Below, piece after piece: positions 14,641 to 27,032 of a stretch of DNA of 64,000 nt. Location: NCBI GenBank assembly GCA_028023455.1, contig JAQFVV010006700.1:390025-454024 (forward strand), given 5' to 3'. Each line of letters opens with the position of its first letter. The stretch's first letter is position 1. The DNA comes from Epiperipatus broadwayi. Lineage: Eukaryota; Onychophora; Udeonychophora; Euonychophora; Peripatidae. A program made the position numbers and the translations under genes. Below the pieces are notes generated by a model that was given only the letters and a program-made list of their open reading frames with translations, searched no databases and was not told the origin of the DNA.

Positions 14641-14850
14641 AATCAATGTGTGTTCCTATAGTAAGTAATATTTACTGAGACTATAACCTCGATAATATGC
14701 ATGTAAAAATGCGATAGTAGGGACCTCTACAGGTGTTTTAAGCGTAAGCTTGTGGTTAAAACACCTGTAGAGGTCCCTACTATCGCATTTTTACATGCAT
14801 ATTATCGAGGTTATAGCCTCAGTAAATATTACTTACATAATCAATGTGCG
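14641..14850. mobile_element. Near-perfect hairpin element with probable target duplication
   Basis: Arms of 80 bases (14661-14740 and 14757-14836) are reverse complements with a single mismatch, separated by 16 bases. The 12 bases AATCAATGTGTG at 14641-14652 are repeated as AATCAATGTGCG at 14839-14850, which would be a 12-bp target duplication around an element of 14653-14838. The arms are far better matched than other hairpins in the window, so the element is either recent or was made by a recent inverted duplication. It has no coding capacity. Confidence 0.8.
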
Positions 14851-17800
14851 TTTAATAAATTTATAGTTCCTATAGTATTAAATATTCAATTAATATAGTG
14901 AATTATTAAAAGCCAAGGTTTAAATCAATTATAATTTATGTATTCTTTCCTTTTTACCTGTGTACACCACTGGATTATATAATGGTTTAATTATTATTAA
15001 TTAATTAATACTCAAGATACTGTAATTTATAGGTGATTTGAATTCTATAATGTTTGAATGTGTAAATAGTATAAGATTGTATCAGATTATTTCATACTTT
15101 AAAATCCATATAATCTAATGTGGTACTTAAATAGTTTGAGCTTTGTATAGTACATTAGTCTATTAGCTAAGAAATTAGTTTTACAAACGGTGAAACAATC
15201 AGGCCAACTATCTAGGAGAAAAAAATTAAGCCTGATCTGAATCAAGCATCCAAACTTAAAACTAGGACATAGATATGGTGAAAAATGCATTATTACTATA
15301 TCATTAAATTCTTCTGCATGACTATATATATATACAATATTACAAAAAGGTACTCATCTGGAGATTAAATCTGAGCCAAGTAAAATGTGAAATTTTTTCA
15401 GATTCCCATCAATCTTAAGATTTTTCTGCCAAGTAGGCAGCTCATAGCCAATTTCATAATTGGTCAAGATATAAGTTTCTAGCTATTCTTAACTACAGAT
15501 AAAACCAGAATGAAAAACTGCTCAAACTTTTATTCCTTCTCTTGGAGAAACTTTTGCTCTATGAGCTACTTAAAAGCTATTTTATCTATTTTTATCTTTA
15601 CAAACATGTTCTAGGCTTTTAATTGACAAATAATGTAAGAAATGCAATACATCTAAACAGAATTGGTTTAGTGATTTTTGTTTCCTTATCAGCTACCAAA
15701 GTGTACCTATAAAAGCAGTAAAACACTAAAATATGATGAAATGTCATTTTTGAATATGTATAAAAGCATAAATTGGCTTTAAAATTTGTCATTTATTTAA
15801 TTCAATTTAAAGATATAAATTAAACTTATAAATTGAATTGTGGCATCATATAATAAATAAGTATCGAACAATGATAGAAGTTTTAATTAGGAGGAATATT
15901 GTATCCTGAGTCAACTGAGGGTACTGTTTAAAACAAAATGAATTTTACAAATCATATTTTTATTTATTTGTATGAGAAGAGAGCATGTTGAATTGTAATT
16001 TTGAAGATTTCTTACATTGAGCATAATTAGTTCCATAAGCTTAATCATTCTAGCATATATTAAAATATGTATATTTAGATATCACATTCTAAAACAAAAT
16101 TTCCAACCAACATAAGTTTTAAAAAAATATAATATTTCTTCATTCAACTTTTATACTAAACATGTAAATTTGAAAAGTATAAATTATCTTTCCTTAGTGA
16201 AAACTGTAACAAACTGAAATAATGTAATCTCTAAACACAGTGCAGGAAATATTTTATATTCAATCACTATACCATATGAAATTATATAAACACTAGAAGA
16301 ATAATTAAAAAAGAATACAATATTGTATTTTTATTGCTACAAATGCAAAAAAAAACCCCAAACAAACAAATAAATGAAATAAATTGATAATTGAATCTTA
16401 CAAAATTAAGCAAAGAAGTCTGATGCTCTTGTCAATTAGGAAAAGCTCTGAAATGTATTGTACACATATGTTCTATGTCAGTCAATAGTATTCATTGTAG
16501 CAATTTAATTTATTCTACAAATCTTAATTTATTGAGAAAATATATTTGCTCTGTGATTTTTTTTTCATTCTAGAAATATAAATTATAGCAATTTGCCTGG
16601 ATGTTTAAAATAGTGAACATGTGTAGAGAAAGGTAGATAGCATTAAGTGAATGTAATTTATAAGAAATCTATATCTGGACTAAAATTAATATAATAACTG
16701 TCTAAAATAATTATTAATAATCATTAATATATTTATTGAAAGTTGATAATTATCACTGAGTGAGTACAGGAAGTGTAGTAAAGATAAATTGAATTGAAGC
16801 AATACATGTCTAAATATATAAAAATCAGATTCTTTGTCAAGCTTTTTCAAATTCATGTTCAACTACAAATTTATTATATGGCCATTAAATATATTATATT
16901 GATCTTTCCTAAAAAAAAGTTTTATAATTTTAAAAAATATAAACATGATTTTTCAATAATGATAAAACCAGTTATATTCTCTTTTCATCTAACTTTTTTG
17001 TGTATGTGAGTAGAAAGCATGTCATTAATACATTATCAATAGAATTGGTTAAAGATAAATTTATTTTTTATAATCATGATCTCTCTGTAATATATATTTT
17101 AACAACTATTTTATTTGATATATTTCACTCTATGCTTGAATGAATTAAATCATAGACTAACACATTGTTAATTATTTTATTTATTGTGTGGTTTAATTAT
17201 GCAAAGAATCATATCTTTAATTAAGTATATGATTATAAATAATAGTTTAGAAAACATTTATATTTTGGTGAGACAACAATCATAAATTAATAATTATACA
17301 ATATCACTTGTAAAAGTGAGTCACATTTTATTTGTAAGCTAAAATTAATCTGTCATTTTCATATTAAAATCTGAACATTTATTAGATTTGAAAGCCTTTA
17401 AGAATATCCAAAATATTTGGATAGTAACAACTGTTATATATTTTCAATATATACTTGTGTGTTTGAATGGGTTTTTTTTTTTTGGACATTTTAATGCCTA
17501 TAATAGTATAAAAAGAAATTTTGATCAAACATTTTTGGAAATAATGTTATAAATTTAAATGGTTTGCTGTTGTTGAATTTTTACACAGCGTATGGATTAA
17601 CTGTCATGAACACTTTGATAGAAAAATTGTTACAAAGACACTTTGATATAATCACACTCATAATAAAAGCATCTAATAGACTACATTATAATTTGAAGAA
17701 TACAAAAGAAATTCATATTACAAGAGAACTTATAAGTACAGATTGTTAACCAGATCATAGACTGATAAACTTACAAATTAAAATGATAGTTGAATTTAAA

Positions 17801-18222
17801 AAGATATTATTTCATTCAATTTGATATTCATTCTTTAGAAGCATCTATTATTTGCACTGATTTTCAATAGCTATTAAATGATAAAATTACTAATATGGAC
17901 TTTCAGGATTGTAATATTACTGAGGCATGAAATTCTCCTAAGTCTTAAGGAGCATGTTATGGATATAAGTAAATTTAATCTTGGATTCATTTAAAAAAAA
18001 AGAATCATGGATGGTTTTCTGACAATCTTATTCTTAGTGATTTGATTAGATGAGAGCATGGCAATTTTTTTTATTTAGTAAAATAATGAATTGAATGTAT
18101 AGTTTTATGATCAATACAAAGATTTAATGGCAGAAGTTCAATAATTATAAGATTTAAATATGATTAGTAGATTAAGTACACGTTTGTTTTCTTTCTTATT
18201 TTCTTTAAAGAATGGGGAAAAT
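14851..18222. other. AT-rich non-coding stretch
   Basis: Very AT-rich sequence with no supported gene. Open frames at 16794-17009 and 17564-17749 have composition expected of translated AT-rich DNA and no motif. Confidence 0.5.
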
Positions 18223-20715
18223 GAGGCAGACAATCTTAGTCTAATAAATTATTGAAGCAAATAAATAAATTATAAAAAAATAATAGAAAACAAAAACCAT
18301 TAATTTTATTAACTCTTTAGTGAGAACAGTTTAATAAAACCCAATGCAGATATGGTTATACAATAATAAAATATAAAAGCACAACATATCAGTGCAAACA
18401 TACACACACACACCAATAATTTTATACATTTATTTATAATATCAATTTTATATATTTATAGTAATAGTAAAATATATGATTAATTAATGAAGTTATTATA
18501 AAAAAAACAATGATTAATAATAATAATAATAATAATAATCTTAAATCTGGCTAAATAATTTATTTTTGTTTTAAGATCTAATATTGTCTACATTTCCTAA
18601 CAATCAATTTAAAATTTAAAAAAAAATCATGTGCAGTATAGAATGTGAAAGGGGAAAAAAATTATACAATTTGGATTATTTTTATTGTCTTATACGATTC
18701 AAAATATTTTTATTTTTTTGTTAATCATCAACTTGATTGCATATTAGAACATCAGCATTAAGGTGATGAAGGTAAACCTCCAAGCCATCTTTCATTTAAA
18801 AGGAACTGGAGGATAATCAAAATTTATCATAGATCTGTTTTGTTCAATTAAATTATAAATATCTAACCTTCAGTATAACAAAAAAAAAAAATTGGAAATT
18901 TAGATATAAATTTTACTTGTTAATTAGTAATTTGGATACTCATTTATCGAAAATTGGGCCTGAAGATTAAAAAACATCAAATAAAATTTGCACAATAAAA
19001 GAACTTAACAATAAGCCTAAAATATTTTGAAACTTTTTTATTTATTGTAATACTAATTTTTTTTAAAAAAAAAAAATATTGTTCAAATGGTTTATAAATA
19101 AATCAAGTAGATGTTTTCAAAATAATAATAATAAAGGAATAATGCAAATATAAAACTTCATAAATATATTGTATTTTAATTAGACTAATGTATATTTTAA
19201 TTACATTAAAGAATTGCTGAATATTAATTTTATTACTAAAATATATATGATGTTGTAAATGGGGTAGAGACATTTCTATTAACAAAAGTTTTAAAAGTTT
19301 GACTTTGAATTTTACCTGATATCACAATGTAAAGATAATAACAATTATTAAACAATTATATTATAAAATTTAATATATTTAGGATAATCATTTATATATT
19401 TGATCTTTATAATTTATTTGCATTTTTTTTTTTGGTATAGGAATATATGTATCAGGGAGAATATTTTAATTTGCAATATAATTGTAAAAATATTTGAGAA
19501 ATGAATATTTTAAAATTTATAACATTATCTTTATCCAACTTTATAAATAACATGTTTATAGGTAACATATTATACACAAGATACAACTTAAATGATTAAT
19601 GATTAAAAAGTATGAATTACTATGCATGTCTTTGTAAGGGTTATAATATATTCTTCACTCGCATCAATTTATTTAATATAAACAATTATTTTATTTATTA
19701 ATTTTAGGTCCAACTAATAAGAAACATGCATTAACTTTTTGACTGTTAAATACATTTTTTTATTAACATAAATATAATTAATTTAATATAAAAACATCAA
19801 TAATAACAATAAATAATTCAATACTTAGTATATGTTTTAGTCATAATAATTTAACATGTTTTCTATTAATTTGGCCAAAAATTAATAAATAATTCTTTAT
19901 ATCAAATAAATTGATGTGGGTGAAGAGTATATCATAACCTTTATACATATATATGCACTTCAGAACAAAGACATGCATATTGATTTACACTTTTTAAACA
20001 TTCATCACTTAGATTGTATCTTGTGTATAATATGCTATTTGTAAACATGTTATTTATAAAGTTGGGCAGAGATTTTGTTATAAATTTGAAATTATTTTTA
20101 TATTTGTATCACAAATTAAAATATTTTTCCTGATATCTGTATTCTTATATCATAAATGCAAGAAAATTATAAAGACCAAATGAATAAACAAATATTTTAA
20201 ATATATTAAATTTCATAAAATAATTGTTTATTAATTGATATTATCTTTATATTGTGATATTAGGTAATTCAATTGATGATAAACTTTTAAAAGGTTTGAT
20301 AATAGAAATATGTCTAGTCCATTTCAAGGTCATATATACTTTATTTAATTAAAAGTAAAATTAATATTTAGCATTTCTTTAATAAATTAAAATATATTTA
20401 GTCTATTTAAAATATAATACATTTGTGACGTTTTATAATTGTATTATTCTTTTATTATTATTATTATTAGTTTGAAATCAACTTGATTTATTTATAAATC
20501 ATTTGAATAATTCTTTTTTTCTTTTAAAAAAAGCCTAGCATTCGCAATAAATAAAATAGTCAAAACATTTTACCTTTATTGTTAAATTTTTTTATTGGGC
20601 ACATTTTATTTTCTCCAATGATGTTCTTCAATCTTTAGGTCCAACTCTCTATAAATGAGTATCCAAATTACCAATTAACAAGTACAATTTATATCCAAAC
20701 TTCCAAATATTATAT

Positions 20716-21684
20716 AGTTATACCAGAGATAGAAAACAACTGGCTGTGGGGCAAATTCTGGCCCTTGGAAGCTCTCAATACAGCCTCCAGACAATTTCAA
20801 AAAAATGTATATAAAATGCCCCTGTATGAAACTTTTATTTAAATCTGCATGTAGTTCAAATATTGAATTAAGATAATAATTTTTTTTTATTGGAGGTGCA
20901 ATATTCAACAAATTATCTATATTGTATGGCCTATCTGATTTCAGATTTAATCTATGATACTGAGAGCATTTTATTTGTTTTTATAGTGATTTGGTATTCA
21001 CAAAAGTAAAATTAGAATATTACTTTGTTTAATTATTATTATTTCACCTTTTTTTTTTTTTTATCACAAAGGCTATACCAAACGCAAAAAAAAAAAATTG
21101 CATATTTCAAACAAAATGGCCATCACAAATTTTATTACAACAAAATTGTTGGGAAAAAAAATATCTAAATAAAAAATTGAAAAGGAGTTTCATCAAGTTG
21201 TTGACATGTCTCACAAAAAGTTCAAACAAGTCAGAAAATTCTGTGAAGGCAAATTATATATTTTTTAAAAAGCAGAGACTTCTAAACCATTTTCTGAAGG
21301 AGTGTTTATAAATGATTGCAATCCTAGCTGCTGTAGAATTAATTTATCCAGAACATAAAAATAAATTAGAGAATATAAATCGATCATAAAGTATACTTAC
21401 AAGACAAATTGAAAAAAAATTGTCTTTAAATGAGCAACAGTCATTAATAATAATGATGGTACATTATTTTTAATTCACAAAAAAAATTATGACCCTCATT
21501 TAAAAACAGCAAGTTGAAATTGGCCTGCCAGTTGAAAAAATTGACCACCCCTAATGATTTGGGATAAATTAATTATATGCTTCATCAAATATTAAATGAT
21601 AATTTGTATGGCCCACGAATGACATTTAAATAATATACAAGTGGCCCTTGACAAAAAAAATTTTTCCCCACTCCTGAGTTATAC
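20716..21684 (+). mobile_element. hAT-family DNA transposon remnant with 8-bp target duplication
   Basis: The element runs from 20724 (CAGAGATAG) to 21676 (ending CCCCACTCCTG), 953 bp, and is flanked on both sides by AGTTATAC (20716-20723 and 21677-21684), the 8-bp duplication typical of hAT elements. Ends starting CAG with a following G-rich stretch are typical of the family. The matching position in the left arm of the surrounding palindrome (near 18870) has the same flank without the element, which gives a natural empty site. The interior holds only a short transposase remnant, so it is an internally deleted, non-autonomous copy. Confidence 0.9.
21064..21480 (+). pseudogene. Decayed hAT transposase fragment
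   Basis: Inside the hAT element the plus strand reads pieces of a transposase of the GTF2IRD2/ZBED-like hAT group with frame changes and stops. FQTKW appears near 21105, AETSKPFSEG near 21280 and AAVELIYPEHKNKLENI near 21330, followed after a stop by LTRQIE. The family normally shows W..., then a K.F..GEF...C stretch, then a CP...FENI..SR.T..RRIE block in the same order. The catalytic DDE part is missing. Only the part before the catalytic domain survives, so no activity is possible. Confidence 0.75.
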
Positions 21685-22004
21685 TGAAAGTTAGATATTT
21701 GTAATTTAGTTGAATAAGAAAGATCCCTGAAAAGTTTTGATTATCTTCCAATTCTTTTTAAATGTAACCAATGAAGAAAGAAGGGGCATTCTCACCTCCC
21801 TGATGTTTATAATTCTAATATGCCATAAGATTGACAACTAATAAATAAATAAAAATATTTTGAATCTCTTGTAAGAAAATAAACATAATCCAAATTGACT
21901 GCTATTTTTTTGTTACTCTATGTTCTGTAATTTGTTTGGCTTTTTAAAATTGATTGTTAGAAACCCTAAACAGTATTATTTAATATATCAATTTTATTTT
22001 AAGC

Positions 22005-22137
22005 AAACAATAATAATTGTCAAGCATTAGTGGTCAAGAGGTCAGTGACGGCTGCTTTACAAGCAGTTGTCCCGGGTTAGCGGGTTCACTTCCCGGCTGA
22101 TGCTATGAGACATGAGGGGAAAAAAACAATAATAATT
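22005..22137 (+). mobile_element. tRNA-derived SINE, about 105 bp, with 14-bp target duplication
   Basis: The insert 22019-22123 is flanked by perfect copies of AAACAATAATAATT (22005-22018 and 22124-22137) and ends in GGGG plus an A tail. Positions 22023-22104 fold like a tRNA: a 7-bp acceptor stem (AGCATTA with TGATGCT), an anticodon stem GCTGC/GCAGT with loop TTTACAA, which would carry anticodon UAC (valine), and a T arm GGGTTCACTTCCC with one mismatch next to it. The region between anticodon and T arms is too long for a working tRNA. It sits in the right arm of the palindrome and is absent from the left arm. Confidence 0.85.
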
Positions 22138-22889
22138 AAATAACTACATTTAAGATTATTATTATTATTTTTATAACTTCATTAATTAATCACAATTTAT
22201 TATTATTTAAAAAGCATAAAATTGTTAATATAAATAAATGTATAAAATTATTTGTGTGTGTGTGTGTTTGTACTAATATATTACCATATACAATTACATT
22301 ATTTCACAGTTATTTTAAACTTGTGTTGAGAATTAATGTTCTTATATTTTATTATTGTATAATCATGTTTGCATTGAATTTTGCTAAGTAGCTCTCACTA
22401 AAGAGAGTGAACGAACAGAATGATTTTATTAGTGATTTTGTTTTCTATTTTATTATTATTATTATTGCTTATTTACTTCAATAATATATTAAACTAAGAT
22501 TGTCTGTCTCAACATATAAGGATATACTTGTGCTATTTTACAGTTTCATTTTCTTATGCTATCATTAATTCTTTTTGAATGCCATGTTACAGAATTCTGT
22601 ATTTTTATTTTTTTAAAATGGGTTATTTTAATTATATGTATATCCCAGTTACACTTCCATGATATTATATTACTAGAAAATTTACTGCTGAATTGTTGGT
22701 TTTTTTATCCATATGTCTAGCTATTTTAAATAAAGTATCTGATGTTTTCTTTGAGATCTCATTCTGATTTGAACAATTTTCAAAGTTTTGTAATATTTAA
22801 AAATGATTTGTTATTGGTGTCAATTGTTACTACTGACTTTTTTGTTAGATTTTTGCCTCTCTAGTTTTACATTAAACATATCTAATAGA

Positions 22890-22989
22890 ACTAATATAAC
22901 GATTTTATTAATGTTATTTCTTATCTATTATTTTTTTTTGTAATTATTTATTTACTTCAATAATATATTAGGCTAAGGTTCTCAGTCTC
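22890..22989. repeat. Partial extra copy of the palindrome terminus
   Basis: The block ending ATTATTTATTTACTTCAATA...CTCAGTCTC repeats the outer 90-100 bases of the palindrome's right arm (22400-22510) in direct orientation, with moderate divergence. No matching partner end was found, so it is a truncated copy. Confidence 0.7.
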
Positions 22990-22999
22990 ATTAGATAAG

Positions 23000-23590
23000 T
23001 ACAAAATACACACTTCTGCAAACATGCAAAAAAGAAAAATAATTAAATTACTGGAATTTAATACAAGTTGTGAAAATATATGAGAATAAAATTATTATAA
23101 AATATTGAATAAGTTTATAAATCATTTACTTTCTCATCAATAAAGATTTCTATTATTAAATTAATGCAAAACTGGCAAAAACTAAGACATTTTTTATAAG
23201 CGGCATCTCCTAATGAAGACAATTTGTATTTAAATTTTTAACTTACAATAAAATAAATCTTTCTCAAAAGCTGATAACAATTGAAATGTCGAGATATCAC
23301 TTTTTGTATTTATATATTATATATGTAAATTTTAAGGGAGAAATAAAAATATGAATAATGTTAAATGTTCTTTTGGTTTGATTAAAAAAAAATGGTTTTG
23401 TATAAAAGTATATTAACTGTTTTTTGTTGTAAATTGTACAAAGAATCATAATAACAAAACCTTACATGTTTTAGTAAAGAAGAATTTTTAAAAATGTATT
23501 TTCAAAATTATTCACATGCACAAAAATTATTAAGTGATTAGTTGCCTAGGAGATTATGTGAATAAATACTAAATATTGAAGCTCATACAG
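23000..23590. other. AT-rich non-coding stretch
   Basis: Nothing beyond AT-rich sequence is seen between the palindrome and the first ribozyme-bearing foldback. Confidence 0.5.
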
Positions 23591-23591
23591 G

Positions 23592-24266
23592 AACCTTTAA
23601 TTCTTAAAACAGGCAAAACTCTCCATACAGTAGTGCCACTCAGTGCAAGCCAGACTAATCAATGGATGCCAGAAGGCTTGTGCATAAAATCCCTATCTAG
23701 TGCCTACTCATCCAAATCCTCAGACTAGTTTCTGGCTTATGGCACTACAGTATGGAGAGTTTTACCTGTTTTAATAACAGTTATGAGAAACCATAAGAAA
23801 TGGTGATCATATGGTGTTTAGTGGTTTAATACCAATCCTGCTTAATAGGATAGTGCTGGCTATAGTTATTAAAGAATCAAAGACACCAAAATGTATGGGT
23901 ATAAACTAATGAGCTTAGATTGAAAATATTATTGTGTTTTCAATTTTCTTCTCGTAGTTTTGTAGTTAAATAGAGATAAAAGGTGTTTGCTGGAGTGTTA
24001 CATTAGATCCTAAGATCTAGATGCAGTGCTCTCAGATCCAAGGCTCCTCACTGATGAAGGCTACAAGCCAGAAACTAGTCTGGGGATATTGGATGAGTAG
24101 ACACTAAATAGGGATTTTATGCACAAGCCTTCTGGCATCCATTGATCACTCTGGCTTGCACTAAGTGGCACTTCAGTATGGAGAGTTTTGCCTGTTTTAA
24201 TAACAGTTATGAGCAAGCATAAGAAATGGTGATCATGTGATGTTTAGTGGTTTAACCTTTAATTCT
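23592..24266 (+). mobile_element. Foldback retroelement, Penelope-like terminal-repeat type (copy 1)
   Basis: A 649-bp insert (23605-24253) is flanked by perfect 13-bp copies of AACCTTTAATTCT (23592-23604 and 24254-24266). It contains one full plus-oriented unit (about 23890-24253) and an inverted, truncated unit joined to a second unit tail (23605-23830). Unit ends share AAAACAGGCAAAACT and its complement. The full unit carries a hammerhead-like core at 24045-24086. Target duplications of 12-15 bp, inverted partial terminal repeats and hammerhead ribozymes together are features known from Penelope-like elements. No reverse transcriptase is present, so the copy is non-autonomous. Assignment to that class is inference. 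Confidence 0.7.
24045..24086 (+). ncRNA. Candidate hammerhead ribozyme (copy 1)
   Basis: In order: TCCTCA, CTGATGA, A-GGC-TACAA-GCC-A, GAAA, C-TA-G, TC, TGGGGA. TCCTCA and TGGGGA pair (six pairs, one of them G-U) as stem I. GGC/GCC forms stem II next to an A-A mismatch. Stem III is a minimal A-C/G-U of two pairs. Predicted cleavage is after the C at 24080. All conserved core bases are present. The weak points are the mismatch at the base of stem II and the very short stem III, although short stem III is known in retroelement hammerheads. Confidence 0.5.
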
Positions 24267-26925
24267 CATGTCTGTCATTATTTTACTATCCTTATATGGT
24301 ATTTTATTTGTGTATTTACATTGCTCAAAATTATACATTTCTGAAGAATATAATATGATATGATGTTATTAAGCAAATGTAATCTGATAGATGAGGTGTA
24401 TAAGTCATCAAAATTGGCAAGCACATACATTCTACAAGAAATAGATATGAAAATATAATTATGAAATTATTTAATAGGTCATTCTCTATGTTAAATAGAA
24501 TGAACAAAACATCATATAACTTTCTCTGTTATATTTATTATCTGCATTAGAAGCAATAATTCACTATATTCTATTTCATAACCATCTGTTGTAAGCTTGA
24601 ATGATCAAGGTGTGTCACTCTAAATCCACAGATCAAGTTTATAAAGTGCAGATTTCCATGATAAAATCTTTCAATTTGAATATGGCAATGCTATTGACTC
24701 AAACTACAATAGTAATCACTGAGGTAAAGTAAATAGAGTGAATTATTATTTCTAATTAAATGGAACAACGCAGTAAATTCAGTGTTTTTATGCATGTTAA
24801 AAAGAAGAGATACTAATCTCACTGTCAACTCATTAGATGTTGGGTGTGTTTTAGAGAGAGTTGATCATAACAAGCCTATATTCCACTGATTGATCTCCAT
24901 ATGAAAATTGCAGCCCATGGGCAGCAGAATATAAGACAGTTGAATATAATTGACAACAGATAGGATTGCACTCAGATTGAATTCATTTCCAAACAAAAAT
25001 GAAAAGATACTCTACAACATTGATTAGTAATGATCCTAATAAAAATTACTTTTAATAATTGGCTTGTGAAGATTGGCAGAGACTAGCAAGAGCTCCTGAA
25101 AGTTTTTATGTTGATTTCCAATGACTGCAACTTAACAACTAATTTCTGAGAATTGTGAAATAATAGTTGAGCCACCTCACATAATATTCAGTACTGAGTT
25201 ACAATTTTGGCTAGACATTGATTATCATAGAATCTGTATCTGATGATGATCTCACACATCTGAAAATAAATGAGTTTCAAAATATAAGATAATTAAAAAA
25301 TATAAAAGCATCACATAATAATGACAAATTAAGGACCAAATTCTTGCTGTTAAGTATATATCAATTTTACATGAATTAAGACTTATTTTTATTCATAAAT
25401 TTGTTCAATGACTAAGATAAATGTTTTTATAATAATAATGATGATGATGATGATGGTAATAATAATATACTATGAATATGATTGTACTTCAGTTAGAAGG
25501 CAGTGCTATGAAAACATTGCATATCCTTAAAATATATTTATTTATAATGTAAAGCAAATATACATTTTAAAATAAAAATATTTATTGCTTTGCTCTCAAT
25601 CATTACCTTTTATTATAAATCTTTAGACATAGAATCAATTTAGTTAACGTAAAAATATTGGACATACAATCACAATAAGTATATAATAACTTTGCTCCTA
25701 AGTTTCTGGCACAAAGGTTTGTGATTTATGCATAAGATCCTGGTTTATGTCTGGAGAAAAAATTAAAGGTCATGTTGTAGATTAGGAATAGGCCTCTTTT
25801 TCAGGATAAGGGCTACTTATAATTTTTTCCAAGTTTCATGATCTATTCCTTATATATTCCCTGCATGGTTTAAAATGTCTCAACATTTACTTTTTTAAAA
25901 AAAATGACATTTACATGAGATATATAACACATATTTTACATTCATTATTATACAGAAACCCTGTTTTTCCATTCTATATTAAAACTGTATGTCTTTCTTG
26001 GCAATTGTTTCAGACATTATACTCCTCTTTTAAAATTTAAAATACTAATTTTTCATGATAAATTAATTAAATCTATGCACCTGTTTTTGTTTTTTTTAAA
26101 AAAAAAACATAGTTATTGGCCTCATGCCTAACTGAATGTATTTAATGTTTCATGTTGCATCTTTGTATTGTGTGGTGAACATATTTGAGCCAATAAATTT
26201 GTAATCACTGTATGTATTATTGTGCATTTTGAATTGTGAAATGCCCATTCTCATCTGTAGTAGCTGTTCATATGAGAAAATATATTTCTTTTATGTATAG
26301 CCTTTTAACCTAGTGAAATGCAATATTGGTTATCATTGTTTATTTTAATTCAAGCAGTCACTTAAAATATCTTGGTGGTCCACCAGTAGACTGCAATCAA
26401 CATATTGCCCATTCCTGTGGTAAAGGTTTTATGACTATTTGACAATTGTGTACAAAAATTAAATAAGTATTTTTCAAGATTAAACATTGTAATAACTGTC
26501 AGTTAAAAAAAAATTATATAAGTAACTCAGCTTCTCATTAAAATCCCAAAGTGTAATTTAGTTACAAGGAAAGAAAAACTATATTAAAGCATGTTGTGAA
26601 GATTTAAATAACAGTAATGACATGTAACCTCATTGGAAGAATTTGTGTTATAAAATAATTAATAAAGTATATTATTAATAAAGTATATATATATTAAAAA
26701 CTATATAATAACTTTATAGGATTTGAACGTTTTCCAAAAATGTGGGGGTAAAACCCACAAATACTGTAAGCAGATTCCAGAGCATGTGCCAAAAAGAAAA
26801 GAGTAGTCAGCTTACAATGTGTGATATATGAAAGCAAAAATTTTTTTTTTTTTTTGGAATCGGCTTTCCATAATTAAATCAGATTTGGTAATCATCACAT
26901 TATTTATCTTCGCCATGTGATTTTT
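24267..26925. other. AT-rich non-coding stretch
   Basis: No coding block is supported. A compound (AAT)n/(GAT)n microsatellite lies at about 25430-25469. A slightly less AT-rich patch at 24880-25250 gave no recognisable frame. Confidence 0.5.
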
Positions 26926-27032
26926 AACTAAAATAGAAGTATTTTGTTTTTAATAAATTAACTTAATAATATTATTATAATGTTTTACTTTTTGTCTTCA
27001 TTTTTCAATGTTCATAAGTTTACTGCATATTC
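26926..27032. repeat. Dispersed repeat, copy A
   Basis: The block starting AACTAAAATAGAAGTATTTT is found again in the same orientation at 35123-35253 with moderate divergence and small indels. It belongs to an unnamed dispersed family. No coding content is seen. Confidence 0.7.

Larger units (their letters stand above)
18223..22510. repeat. Giant imperfect palindrome (foldback), arms about 1.6 kb
   Basis: The left arm, 18223 to about 19790, is found in reverse complement from about 19800 to 22510. Matching blocks were read all along it: the outer ends share CAGACAATCTTAG; 18300-18370 matches 22340-22410; 18660-18860 matches 21685-21940; 18880-19040 matches 20570-20715; 19430-19600 matches 20000-20180; and the centre is near 19795. 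The right arm is longer because it holds a 953-bp hAT element and a 105-bp SINE that are absent from the left arm. Divergence between arms looks like roughly a fifth to a quarter of positions (not computed), so the structure is old. No open frame is shared by the arms. It is either a foldback transposon or two copies of one repeat in head-to-head orientation. Confidence 0.85.

Noticed and set aside
22023-22104. A functional tRNA-Val gene
   Set aside because: The segment between the anticodon and T arms is too long, the T stem has a mismatch, and it lies in an insert with a 14-bp duplication and an A tail, so it is a retrotransposed tRNA-like element.
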